Assembly: GCA_032622095.1 (NCBI GenBank)
Contig: CP136069.1
Coordinates: 65,059,319-65,123,318 of the forward strand
Direction of reading: 5' to 3'
From: Siphonodentalium dalli
Lineage: Eukaryota > Mollusca > Scaphopoda > Gadilida > Siphonodentaliidae
Length of the DNA stretch: 64,000 nt
The notes under the pieces were generated by a model that searched no databases, was not told the DNA's origin, and saw only the letters and a list, made by a program, of their open reading frames with translations. Of the stretch, positions 1 to 10,869 are shown piece by piece (position 1 is the first letter of the stretch; every line of letters starts with the position of its first letter). The position numbers were made by a program, and so were the translations under genes.

Positions 1-701
1 TTGAACAATACCAAATATTGACAATTTCGTCGTTGTGTTGGATCTTTGTTGTAGTAGAAATTCTGGTTCAAACTTATCAAAGATAAGTTCAAATGGTGAC
101 TTCCTTCGGAATGCAAATCATTAACTCTCTGGTCTTTTGATGAAGTTTGCATCAAGTCATCGAGTATAACTAGATTTTTATACCGGGGGTTGATAAGAGA
201 ATCCAAGTTTGCTGCTATTCCTCGTATAAAGTTGACCTGAGGGGTGACGGTATACTTTATTTCGTCATATAGGGGCTGCCAATATTTATAAAACCATATT
301 ATTCTGTCAGGTGCGGGTCATATTTTTGAGGCAGACTTTTGTAGCAAGGTTTTCACGAAGTACGTCTTCCCACTAGATGTCGGTCCACTTACACATGCCG
401 TGAATGGATGCTTGAAAATAAAATATTCTTGGACATTGGCCATTGGATCATCAAAGCAGGATATTATGTCGCTTTGTTGCTGTTTCCCCTGCTGGTGTTG
501 TAGTATCTGGTGTTGCTGTCATGGCTGTTGTTGTGGCTGATGATGCTGCTGCCTGTTGCTGCTGCTGCTGTTTGTTGCTGCTGCTTGGTGATGCTGCTGT
601 GGGTGTCGGTTAACAAACTCAGTGTGCTTAGATTGTACATGTCTTATCAAATAATGGTTCCGCACATACTCACCAGAGCAAATTGAACACTGGTGCTTCA
701 T
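1..701 (-). pseudogene. Broken zinc-finger / P-loop ATPase ORF, cut by the window edge
   Basis: One minus-strand frame runs from a Met at 701 to base 1, interrupted only by TGA codons at 519-521 and 318-320. It begins with a C2H2 finger (C-x2-C-x12-H-x4-H, residues about 5-26), followed by a Gln/His/Ser-rich low-complexity linker. Then comes a P-loop: the motif GPTSSGKT preceded by a hydrophobic strand, encoded near 370-390. A Walker-B-like segment (NLVILDDLM) and an SHHLNLS...QNFYY segment follow. I recognise this layout from repeated, transposon- or virus-like ATPase genes in invertebrate genomes; the exact family is uncertain. The C-terminal end lies outside the window. The two stops make a decayed copy most likely. 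A spliced or recoded gene is less likely. Confidence 0.6.
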
Positions 702-1079
702 TTATACTTGACTAAAATGTCTCGGTATATGGTTTTCCTTTATACAAATGTTCCTTATAACCTAAAATCTGTCCTGTCCATATGTTTGATAACTTTATGT
801 AGATGAAATAGTCTGCCGGAGAAGCACTGTGTAGACGGGGAATCAACAGGTCTTGTCGGTAAGAGAGTCAGACGAGAAGTGAAGTCTCGGCTATTAAAAC
901 ATAGTAATGCGATAGCGAACATCAAACGAGTCTGGGCACGCATATCTGTCAAAAGATACTATAGCCGTCATTGGTCAATCTATCCACGGTCTCACTTTTC
1001 GATCTATAAAATCAATTTCATCGAGAGGTTCCCTCGTCATTGGTAGTGACGTAATTGCGGCGTTTTGTGGTATTTTACT
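702..1079. other. No recognised feature
   Basis: This is unique-looking sequence upstream of the ATPase-like frame. A 65-codon minus-strand ORF (755-952) has no motif I recognise and is not called. Confidence 0.4.
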
Positions 1080-1284
1080 GCGGCGGCGGCGGCAACGGCA
1101 GTGTCATGTTATTTTGCCCCCCCAAAAAGTAGATGTTGTTGTTGTTGTTGTGGCTGATGTTGTTGTTGTTGTTGGTGGTGGTGGTGTTGTTGTTGTTGGT
1201 GGTGGTGTTGTTGTTGTTGGTGGTGGTTTTGTTGTTGTTGTTGTTGTTGTGGTCGTCATCATCGTCGTTGTTCCTCTTTCTCAA
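1080..1284. repeat. GTT/GGT-rich simple repeat
   Basis: This is a trinucleotide repeat of GTT and GGT blocks, flanked by GGC and GTC/ATC triplets. Long Val/Leu or Asn/Thr ORFs on both strands come from the repeat and are not genes. Confidence 0.85.
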
Positions 1285-1574
1285 ATGTTACGAACGATTA
1301 ATAGAATACCATCACCCATACATAACATGATCATGAAGAAAACGGTCAAACTGACCAAACACGGATATAATAATGAATGGGCTGTAGATTCAGACAACGA
1401 TTAAATTTCAATAAACTTCATCAACATGATATTCTCGTTTTTGTTATATATCTATAAGCGGGGAGAGAGTGAGTGGATTATTGGGAATTGTAGAGTGAGA
1501 AACGATACGTAATGATAAAAGGCGCATTAAGAGCCCGAAAATTTGAACTTTAAATATTGTTCTGTGTCATTTTA

Positions 1575-1900
1575 ACTTTCAACCACTGCGCTTGTATTGT
1601 TAACATTCATTCATAATTAGTGTCTTGTGTCCCTTTAGAGTGCCTTGTGTTCCTTTAATATTCAAACACCAGTGCGTTTATTTTGTTTCTTTAACATTCA
1701 TTCATAATGAGTGCCTTGTGTTCCTTTAGAGTGCATTGTGTTCCTTTAATATTCAAACACCAGAGCGTTTATTGTGTTTCTTTAACATTCATTCATAATG
1801 AGTGCCTTGTGTTCCTTTAGAGTGCATTGTGTTCCTTTAATATTCACACACCAATATTGCATCACGTCCCTTGCCTCGTGTTTCTTTAACATTCAACACC
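1575..1900. repeat. Tandem repeat, about 115 bp, roughly three copies
   Basis: Successive copies contain 'ATTCATTCATAATGAGTGCC', 'TTGTGTTCCTTTA' and 'CATTGTGTTCCTTTAATATT'. Outer copies are more diverged. No coding potential is visible. Confidence 0.75.
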
Positions 1901-3915
1901 TTGAGTGTATTGCCCCCTTTAATGATGTCATAGCGTGTGTACATACAAGACAGTATAACAATATGATTATGTCTGTATCTGTTGTTGGGAAGATGTGAAA
2001 TATAAATTTCAAGGTTCAGTTCAGTCGTGTAGTAATTTCGTATACGTTAAACGCTCTTCATTCATGTGTTACAAACCGGAAGTTGTACTATTTTTGAAAG
2101 CAATCACGATACCTCCGTGTAAAATTTTCATTAAATTACAATAACCCAATGCTGTGGTGTAACAGGTTTGTAGTCAACTAACCCAGAGTGACTTAATTCA
2201 CAATGAAGTAGACTGCTGCAGATGCGATATGTATTGTTTATCCAGAGCTTAAGTGTGTAAACATCACATTTTGCTCGTCACGCTATGACCATATATATAC
2301 ATGTACACATAATACAATCATACCTCAGTTTAAGTATGTAAACATCGGATTTGCTCATCAGACGATAAGCTGACAATATTTACGCATGGTCAAATTAGAT
2401 TCATGCATAAAGGTAAGGTAATTTTTGTTATGGTCATGTTTTTTGTTAAAAGACCATGTTCTAACATAGATTGATAAATAAGTTAAAGATCGTTATATTC
2501 CACAGTCAAATCTATTGGTGATCGAATTTGATAACTATTTTATTGGAACAACTAAGAGTATTATTTACGTGAGATCAATGAGTCCAATTATTATAAATAA
2601 TACATTGCAGGCATCTGCGGACACCCGATTGCCACATTTAGTGATCACGTGATAAACTGATAAAATGTCCAGGTGACGTACTATATGTATGCATAACTCA
2701 ATAAGCCGTTTATATGTACAGGTGAAGTATTAACTCGATAAGCTGCTGACGTGTACGGGTGATCATACATACAACCCGTAAAACTAATTTGATGTTATGG
2801 CCGTGTTTTGAGAAGTTTGGGAGATTACTTATATTCGGTATGAAATTCTTTTTCAACGTTTGAGATCTTTTGCATTTAGTTACGGACAAGTCATCTTGGT
2901 TGGTTTTTCTTTACGGACAACTGATTTGATTTGGGTATTATCACGTAGTTCTGTGGCAAAACTCAGTGGAAAATCTTCATTAAATTACAATAACCCGCGG
3001 TTATGGTGTAACATAGATTCGATAACGCGCTTTATTATTTACGTACAAGGCCATACTTCTCAATAGCCCGTGACTATTTTATTCCACGCGTAAGCGACGC
3101 AAGTATAGTTGTGACGTCACTAATTTCTATACCCCGTCAACATGAACAAAATTGTTTTTACATCCGGGCGATTCAGACCTATGGGCCCCCAGTGGTGGCC
3201 GCCATGTTGGAATAGAATTGACAAATTAATAAAACGAATTTATTTTTCTTCTTCGATCAGCCTCGTCATAGCAACACTATTACATTTGAAAATCAAATCA
3301 ACCTTATTCAAAATTAAATGCTTAATGTGGATTTAGCTGACACAGGTGCATAGCATTCGTCAAACCTCGCCAGATTCAGTGCCGTTACAGGACTAACGAT
3401 TCTCGTTCTAAGAACAATGACTCTATAAACGTACGCTCTTCCAATAATTCTTCCAATATTTCGCGATAATGTAAGTGTGTCATTTATGTTGAAAGATGAA
3501 TAAAGAGCGTTGCTTTACTATGAGGTAATACTCCTTATTTGGATGTCTTGTGCTCCGACACGTACACATTGTACAATATATACGTGCATGAATAGGTGCG
3601 GGTAAGTGAGTTGAGATGTGAAGGTGGTTGGGATAGGCGGTGTTGGGGAGGGGAGTATTATGACGTAGGTATGTGGAAAATTTCTTGTCAAACAAAAGAT
3701 TTTTTACCACGATAGAACCCAGAGAGATATTATTATTGAAAAGATAATCGATTATACATGCATTTATTGGTGATGACATAATTCAAGTTCACATATGGTA
3801 GGATATACAATATTTAAAGTGTTCATTTTTTTAATCCCAGTTGACAGAATCAGACATTTCTTCGGATGAATACGCACTATCCAGTAGGTAGGAATATTTA
3901 TCTGTTACTCAAAAT
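1901..3915. other. Intergenic, weak repeats only
   Basis: No gene is recognised here. A short motif recurs at about 2120-2165 and 2970-3020 (shared 'CATTAAATTACAATAACCC'), and another at about 2248-2275 and 2330-2357 ('AAGT.TGTAAACATC'). These suggest old degenerate repeats. Confidence 0.5.
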
Positions 3916-4300
3916 ACAGTAAGATGTATGTGTGTCTGAATCTTTACGCAAATAATTTGGTTAAACCGTCTTAAGCTGAGATTATTCGGTTGATGTGTCA
4001 GACATTTAATAGTCGATCGTGATTATTTTCAGTAAGATGTATGCCTGTCTGAACCTTTAAGCACATAATTTGGTTAAGCCATCTTAAGCTGAGATTATTT
4101 AGTTGATGTGTCAGACATTTAATAGTCGGCCGAGATTACAAAGCAACTTCACACGATAACTTGTTAATCAACAATATACACATGACGCTCTGACGACCTG
4201 CTCTATGAATAATTTGGTGAAGCCATCTTAAGCTGAGATTATTTAGTTGCAGACACGCAATAGTCGGCCGAGATTACAAAAAGAAGCAACTTCACCAAAA
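3916..4300. repeat. Degenerate tandem repeat, three copies
   Basis: Three copies carry 'AATTTGGT.AA.CC.TCTTAAGC', followed by 'TGAGATTATT' and 'AATAGTCGGCCGAGATTAC'-like segments, at about 3955, 4070 and 4210. No coding content is seen. Confidence 0.7.
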
Positions 4301-4429
4301 ATATAAACACATGTGACGCTCTGACGCCCATATCGAAAATATACTTACGCCCATTTTTATCAACGATTCTCAAATATATAGTACTATAGTACTAACATAC
4401 TCAAAATACACTTATGCCCAATTTTACGA

Positions 4430-5820
4430 TTGCCGTCAAGAAGACGCTCATACTACTTTTGGGTCTCAAAGTGACGATAATGAAGAATGTGAAAACCCAG
4501 GACAGCTAAGCAAAAATATTAATGGGAATAAAATCTCATCGAAACCAAAAAAAAAAAATTAAAATCGGGGGGTTCCACGGGGAAAAGCAAGTTCGCTTGA
4601 TTACAGGCGGGGTGATCAGGAACGTCGGAATTGACAAACACTTTAAAAAAAAAAAATTAATAGAGCTGTCTAAGCAAAAGTTTTCACCAAACGGTAGATC
4701 ACAACGTGGCGATGTCAATAATTTTGAATTCGACATATACTGGATTTTCAACGTAATAGTTTCCAGATAACTTCACCGTTGGAGAAATTCTTGATATTTC
4801 GAGTGTGACTGTGCTGAAATTTTATTTGCACACCACAGACTTAAGAGATAACGATCAGCGGATTCCCGACGAACCTTCATGTGAAAACGACATTTCAGGG
4901 GATGTTGAGAAAACACAAGACAAATCATCCTATTCGGGCGCAGATGATATCCCGAATCCACATGTAGGGCTCAGTACAGGATCCATATGAGTTTCCATCC
5001 CAGCCCACCGGACTGGATGTATCGGTTGACGACGTTGCAGCTTCTCCAGACATCATTCTACCTAGCCTAACGACCAGTACTGAGAAAATTGAAGTAAATA
5101 GAACAACCATAGTGAAGGACATGGTAAACGCATTTGCGTCTCCAGAAATTATGTATACCTGAATTTGGAATTTAGTTTCCTCCATGAAAACGGAGAAGAT
5201 CTGAAGGGTGTGTCGCGTGAAGCAAACACCACCTTCTGGAAGGAATGTCTAACAGCAAGAGCGGGCGGCGAGAGCTTTGTCGTCTCAACACTAAAAACCG
5301 CATGACAGGCTCCGGAGTGGAAATCGGTTGGTAGAATTCTCGCTAAAGGCTACTTGGATCACGCCTTCACTGCGGCAGTTGTAATCGGAGAGCACGCTGT
5401 TACTCCAGACTTACTCATGCATTCTCTAATGGGGTATTTAAGCGTGAATTATGGCCGCACCGTGAAAGATGCTAAACTTGAGGATGATGATGATGATCTG
5501 CTCATTGACAATCTGACGACCATTGGGTGCGAGTCTATCCCCGACAAAGATTGACTGGAATCAACCATGTTACAGACGGCACATGCGTTATTTATCCAAA
5601 AGCCTGAGTACATCATCAAATGCCTTGCAAGTGTAAAGCTATATCACATAGGAAAGGTTGATACTATGGACAAAATCTCTGCCTTATATGATAGCACGAA
5701 ACCTATTCAGCCAAGAAAGTGACGAGTCTCTTTAAAGCTGACACCACAACATAGCAACAGCGTAACTGTTATACGGTTACCTGCAGCCAAATATTGCGCA
5801 TAAGTTTGACCATTAATAAA
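4430..5820 (+). pseudogene. HECT-like repeated gene, decayed copy
   Basis: Plus-strand frames together resemble a large, multicopy family of metazoan uncharacterised genes with a HECT-related C-terminal region. In order: a basic segment with FSPNGRS (about 4680-4705), an acidic linker (about 4840-4990), a conserved block NGEDLKGVSREA (about 5190-5225), GRILAKGYLDHAF (about 5330-5370) with an acidic DDDDDLL stretch after it, then LLQTAHALF-like and VTVIRLP-like pieces (about 5570 and 5760). The reading frame changes near 4985 and near 5159, and TGA stops interrupt it at 5303-5305, 5552-5554 and 5720-5722. An AATAAA lies at about 5815. It is therefore a pseudogene or an unexpressed relic. The HECT relationship is from memory of the family's motifs; ligase activity is not claimed. 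Confidence 0.5.
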
Positions 5821-5954
5821 TGGACAATCCGTACCTAATTTTTCATTAATTAATTGTCAATCTTGCAACACGTAGCACGTGAGCTTGGGATTGACTACTA
5901 AATCACGACATATATAGATAATCCTGCATGTCAGCTTCATATTTAATCTGAAGG

Positions 5955-7526
5955 TTAATAACTCGATAAAGAATGTATACCGGTATATTCAACATTATTT
6001 ATAATGTCTGTGTGGATAAGAAATGGAACACCGTCACGGACGAAGCTTCCGACATTCGAGGTCACTATGAGCCTCCCCGGCTTCCCAAAACTAACATATG
6101 TGTTGCACAATGAGTCCAGGAATTCAAGGTTGTGTTCACCAAGCCAGTGTTCGGAGATGCCGACGACGTGGTAGCGTTGGGTGCGCAACAGATTGGCAAG
6201 ATAACATGAGTTTGGAATGACGCCAGTTGCATTCCATGTCGCAATATTGAGTTCACACATAGCCATATTGTCTTGTTTTGGGCGCTCATTTTTCCATGGT
6301 CGGAAACGTATACCGGCCGGCCAGAAACCGTTACTGTGCAGAGTTTTTGTATCAGAAGCCGATATATGAATGCGAGCCGACTGCGTACCAACGCGGGTAC
6401 TTCCCATGAGCCTCACAAATGTTGGTGACACACCATTGGCTTCAAGAAAATCCCACATATCACATTGCCTAGATTTTAGTGAGATTCCACTGACAAAGAA
6501 TTTTCGAGTTCTGTTACGTTTCATGGGAACTCCAAAGAAACCATGTGTGGGTTCGTCTTGTTGATATTCGCGCTGCTCATGCGAAACATAGTTGTCACTG
6601 CAGTCTTCAGGTTTAAGTGACTGTACTTCAGCACTGTTGATATTATCCTGGTCACCGACTTCCGAGAACTTAGTATCATCGACAGTGATACTATTAATAC
6701 CGCTGTGTATAGTGGTATTTCGATTTGGCGAAATGGCTTTCGTGTCAGGCTCATCTTTCTTCCGGATGTCGCTGACCTCGTCAAACATCAGTTTAACGGG
6801 CGAAGTTACAGTATATTTTGAGGCGGGTTTGCACTGACGTTGTGCAGGGGGGCTCTGAATAGCGTCCCGATTACGAATAGTCTGGTGTTCACTGGGCGGA
6901 GGAAACACGTGCGTCTGCTCCGCATTATCAGTTTCTGTATTTTGTATGGGAGATATAACGTGAGTCTTTTGTGTCATCTGGGGTTGCGGTTGTTCATAGC
7001 ACCGATAAGGCGTTGATGTCGAATGTATCACATGAGAAGTGTCATGGGAGATCGATTCCATAGATTCCTGCCGATTCCATGCAGAAGCTGGTGACCTCGG
7101 TTGTAACTGCCTCGGTGGAGGCGAATTTGAAGGCAGAAGTTCTTTAACAACGAGACACAAATCATTGAATTCCTCAGTGGTGTCCCTCGCGAAGAATTCA
7201 AACATAGTTGACATTTTGGCGATCAACATTCTCTATATATGATCACTTGAGGCTTTCACTGCTGCATTATATTTACTAATCTGGTAGTCTACAGCGTCCG
7301 ATTTGGCACATTATTTGGCTATGTCTCTTATCTGTTGTTTTAGAGGATTCAGAAGAGATTCCCGGATACCGGCATTGCTTGCGATTTCATTTTCCAGAAC
7401 CTTGATCTGATTTTTCAGGCTGACAACACCTGTACATCTCTCATCATTGATTCGCGATATATCAGTTTCTAATGAAGTACATCGACCTATCAAGTCACCA
7501 ATTGCTGATGAATTTGAGCGGCATTT
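5955..7526 (-). mobile_element. Non-LTR retrotransposon (LINE) fragment: ORF1-like region plus start of endonuclease
   Basis: An open frame of 424 residues (7229 to 5955) has a Pro/Ser/Thr-rich N-terminal half. A globular part near residues 240-312 ends in FWPAGIRFRPW. From about residue 325 an endonuclease/exonuclease/phosphatase-type start follows (ATWNATG at about 331, then ISEHWL at about 358). The upstream part (7526-7230) is in the same frame and looks like a coiled coil, but is broken by TAA at 7311-7313 and TAG near 7232. No reverse transcriptase is present: the element stops soon after the endonuclease begins, so it cannot move by itself. The 424-residue ORF is long enough to be mispredicted as a gene. 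Confidence 0.65.
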
Positions 7527-8412
7527 AAAAATAACAGATTTCAAATCTAATAACCCATAGCTTTGGTGGGTGTGTTCCTCGACTCGACCCAAATATTTTT
7601 TACCTCCGAAGCCACAGAAATAGTAATTTAGTGGCGTTTAATCTGATTATACATCTTTAATGTCACATAAAAGTCATAATGCCACAAAGTTTATATAAAG
7701 TACTTTCATTACGAGTATTTCTTGTCAACCCTATACACGAACTGTGTAAATAATATAACGCAAAATTATCTCCCCATATTGTTTTGCGAACTACATTAAC
7801 GATAGGCGCCATGTACCCCCCCCCCCCCCCAACGACCATATTAACAAACCTGAGAATTATATCGTATGCGAAACGAACCGGGGGAATCCTTTACCCTTCA
7901 TTTGCTAAATGGATTCTCCCACCAAGTTATAAAGGTATACATTGGAATAGTCTAATATTCATATGGGAATGTTCAGGAAATATAAGCAGGCGACACACAG
8001 ATGAATAGACAATACAAGTATAATAGAAGGATTCTTCATCATTGATGGGAAATGTTTAGATAATAAGTTCAACAAACGACCCATTGTTGAACTGATTATC
8101 GGCACATTTAATTCCAGTGGCAGCCTTCAAAAGAAGCAGCATCAATATCCTTTCAATGTGCCTGAAGCCAACACTGACAGTTGGACTATATACAGATACA
8201 GATACAAGACTAGAACTAGTCCAAGATTCCTTCAACTCTATTCAGCTTTTGTGAAATCGGTTGAGATAATACTGGTTTACGTCGAAGTACGGTTGCTTTA
8301 ATCTTCTGTGACGGACTTTACGTCCGATCCATTGGCGGGAGTTTCGTCAGTATTACGATTTATCCCTTCTGATTGCACTAGCTGGTTTACGTCGAAGGAA
8401 AGTTAAACTTGG
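7527..8412 (-). other. FMO 3' flank, conserved between FMO copies
   Basis: Downstream of exon 5b. It shares 'AATGGATT.TCCCACCAAGT' and 'ATAATAAGTTCAACAAACGA' motifs with the flanks at 18000-18560 and 52600-52860, so it may include 3' untranslated sequence. The first ~120 bases are a truncated piece of the TTAA element family seen complete at 47182 and 49113. A poly-C tract lies near 7808. Confidence 0.55.
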
Positions 8413-8663
8413 CTAGAACATCAAACTGTTGATTATGAATGCTGCGACTACAACACACAACATAACTATGAACACGTAGTAGAGGCGAGATGGTTCTTTC
8501 GGTTCTAGCTGGCGAGTTCTCAGGGGGGACAGTGTCCTGTCCCATTGACTCAGGATAGCGTCCCTTGCTCCCGACCAACTCCCTGGCCCCATTAGTCGGT
8601 ATGGCGTGCACGGTCCTAAAAAGCAGTGACGCCATAGTTTAAAGTCGCTGAAGAAGAGTTGCT
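8413..8663 (-). CDS. FMO terminal exon 5b (second copy, C-terminal anchor)
   Basis: Last exon of a flavin-containing monooxygenase, in a second copy downstream of gene A's own. The acceptor is TTTTTCAG|AG on the minus strand and the stop TAG is at 8413-8415. It encodes the conserved [11 protein letters not shown]...MGPG segment, [15 protein letters not shown], and a C-terminal hydrophobic anchor ([16 protein letters not shown]). Compared with exon 5a (19396-19652) it lacks two codons (Gln-Tyr after CTPY) and has Leu for Phe before GPC. The frame and acceptor are intact. It could be an alternative last exon of gene A, or a relic without a promoter or 5' exons. No exons 1-3 lie next to it. Confidence 0.65.
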
Positions 8664-8795
8664 CTGAAAAAGTTAATAACATATATTACTTGAAGGTGTA
8701 TACAGGTTTTGGACCTCCTGTTTCAACAACAACAACAACAACATCTAAAAATAATAAACTTAAGGATCGGGAGACCCCCCCCCCCCCCATAATAT

Positions 8796-9271
8796 GGCCG
8801 ATGGGGTTATTGTCACAAGGCTCCGGTCACATTCGTCGCCAGCTTTTTAAATGGATCACAAATGTAGCCAGCTTTTTTCACCGGCGATCACATTCGTAGC
8901 CAGCTTTTCTAATTCGTGGTTTATATTGCCCGAAATATGACGTCATCACGTTCATGACTAAAATGTCGACGTCAAAACTGACTTCGTTTATCACCTTATA
9001 TTGGAATATAATTCGAGCATTCTAACGACATTGATCAGAAACATCGGGTTATTAGGTGAACCAATATCAAAACTAAATTCAAGTTGTTGTTCATGCAATC
9101 ATGCATCAACTCAGAAAAATTATATTAACCTGATCGTGTTCATTGAGGCTCGCCTGAATATGAAAAGCTGGCTATAAATGATCGCCATAGAAAAGCTGGC
9201 TACATTTGTGATCGATTAAAAAAGCTGGCTACGAATGTGATCGGAGCCTTATGACAATGACCCCATCAGCC
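8796..9271. mobile_element. 476-bp terminal-inverted-repeat element with 7-bp target duplication
   Basis: Long imperfect inverted repeats begin GGC[CT]GATGGGG and carry repeated 'TAGCCAGCTTTT' motifs. ATAATAT flanks both sides (8789-8795 and 9272-9278). The corresponding site in duplication copy 2 (near 19766-19772) has one ATAATAT and no insert. It has no coding capacity, so it is a MITE-like element. It sits in the intron upstream of exon 5b. Confidence 0.8.
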
Positions 9272-9278
9272 ATAATAT

Positions 9279-10247
9279 GTATCATGAAATGTGGTAACTT
9301 GTTTGGGACATGTTTTTTTTTTTCGCCGATTGTTACTCAGATTGAATACAAATCGCTATCTATTATTGAACCCCAATTAAGTATCATTAGACATTCAATC
9401 GTGTGAATATTAGGTGCAACTATCGGGGTCCCTGATCCGTAGCCTCATTTTCCATTACTACTGGGTTTGTTCCGCTATGCCGAGTGCACAGGAGTACACT
9501 ATGTTCCATATAATAATACACTTCGGTACTTAAAAACGACCACATTGGATGTCATCTTCACTACGTTAGTGAATTAGTAAATTAATAGTACAGTACTATA
9601 TGCTTCACTAACTAGATTATTTAAGTTCAGGGCTATATATTAGATATATGATTCATATTATAGAAGAAATGGTGTCATAATTTCGAGTCACCGATTTTTT
9701 GTATAGTGCCTTGATATACGGTTTTAATAACAATCTATGCCATAACAAATTATTTTACTATATTATATTATTATACTATAATTCATCACCATTTGGAACG
9801 GCTGCCCATAGAGTAATAGAAAATAGCTGGGGAAAAAAATAAACATAATTTCCCCCTTTTGGCTCCTAGAATGCAACAGAATTCTAACTAAAGTTTATTT
9901 TCAATGAAAGGGGAATAACTCTATATCTAACTATATAGAGTTATTCCCCTTCCATTGAAAATAATTTATTTTATGCATAAATTTCATCACAGGACAGACG
10001 CCAGTTTCTCAATAAAAACAACATGTTCACAGTTTATTACACCTAATAAGTTTAAAATACAATGTTTTATATGTTTTGGAGCTTACTCTTTCAAATGGTA
10101 TATAATATGGCAATTATATTTTATATAATGTGATCTGGGGGTTCAAAAATTCAGTGGGCTTTTAAATTTTGTTATTCACTTTGTTTGTATTAAAACTGAA
10201 AAACACAAAGTTGTGCAGCACAAAGTTTTAAAGCTGCTGCCAAATGT
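9279..10247. other. Intronic sequence between FMO exons 4b and 5b
   Basis: Bases 9320-9650 match copy 2 (20045-20370). Bases 10150-10247 match the interior of the inverted-repeat element at 24989-25450 ('GTTTGT.TTAAAACTGAA', 'AAAGTTTTAAAGC.GCTG'). No gene is seen. Confidence 0.55.
9897..9964. repeat. Perfect-looking hairpin, ~30-bp arms
   Basis: Arms containing 'GGGGAATAACTCTATAT' and its reverse complement are separated by about 6 bases and followed by T-rich sequence. Probably a foldback fragment. Confidence 0.75.
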
Positions 10248-10823
10248 TTAAAGGGACACTGTACGCCATTTTCATTAAATTTCCGGTGACAACAACGATC
10301 TAATATCGATAATATATAGAAACATAAGTAATTTGAGTCGAAGATGTATTCTGTAAACGCTCAGGTTAATAGGCTATATTAAAATTTAATAATTTAAAAT
10401 TTAATAATTTGATATAAATTGAATTTATGACTGGAGCCATAAAATGGAGTCAATTAAATTACGAATTTCCGTAATCAAATAAATTAATTGAGGGATACTG
10501 GATTGTTAAACCGATCGCACATATTATGATGATACGGGGAGAACACTCAAGCCACCCACTGACTAGCGACGATACAATAACTTAAATGATTATATGGGAC
10601 TAGTATGCCTATAATATAACTTTTATTTGATTCATTTGGTTGAAAACTGTACAAAAATTACTCGACAACGACAATTTGTATTTTTGCATTCCGGTAAATT
10701 TGTCATCCGTAACACTACTTCGTACTCAACAGACTTTCAAATAATGAAAAAATTGTTACCTTATTCTCCGACTCGGAGACTATAGAAACCAACAACAACA
10801 TTTGGCGTACAGTACCCCTTTAA
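10248..10823 (-). mobile_element. TTAA-flanked MITE, family 'AGGGGTACTGTACGCC'
   Basis: Flanked by TTAA on both sides, with inverted ends AGGG[GA][CT]ACTGTACGCCA. It is the same family, in the opposite orientation, as 22893-23483; interiors share the 'CTATAGTCTCCGAGTCGGAG' segment in reverse complement. TTAA target sites are typical of piggyBac-type and some other DNA transposons. No transposase. It lies inside an older inverted-repeat element. Confidence 0.8.
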
Positions 10824-10869
10824 TATCTGATAATAGCTATTGCGATGTTTGTGTCTCAAATCGAACATA

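Noticed and set aside
1114-1404. Long Val/Leu- or Asn/Thr-rich ORFs on both strands
   Set aside because: Products of the GTT/GGT simple repeat; no complexity, no conserved domain.
7311-7592. A separate 93-codon gene
   Set aside because: Its first part is a truncated TTAA element shared with 18000-18115; the rest is the LINE coiled-coil region in frame with 5955-7229, split by stops.
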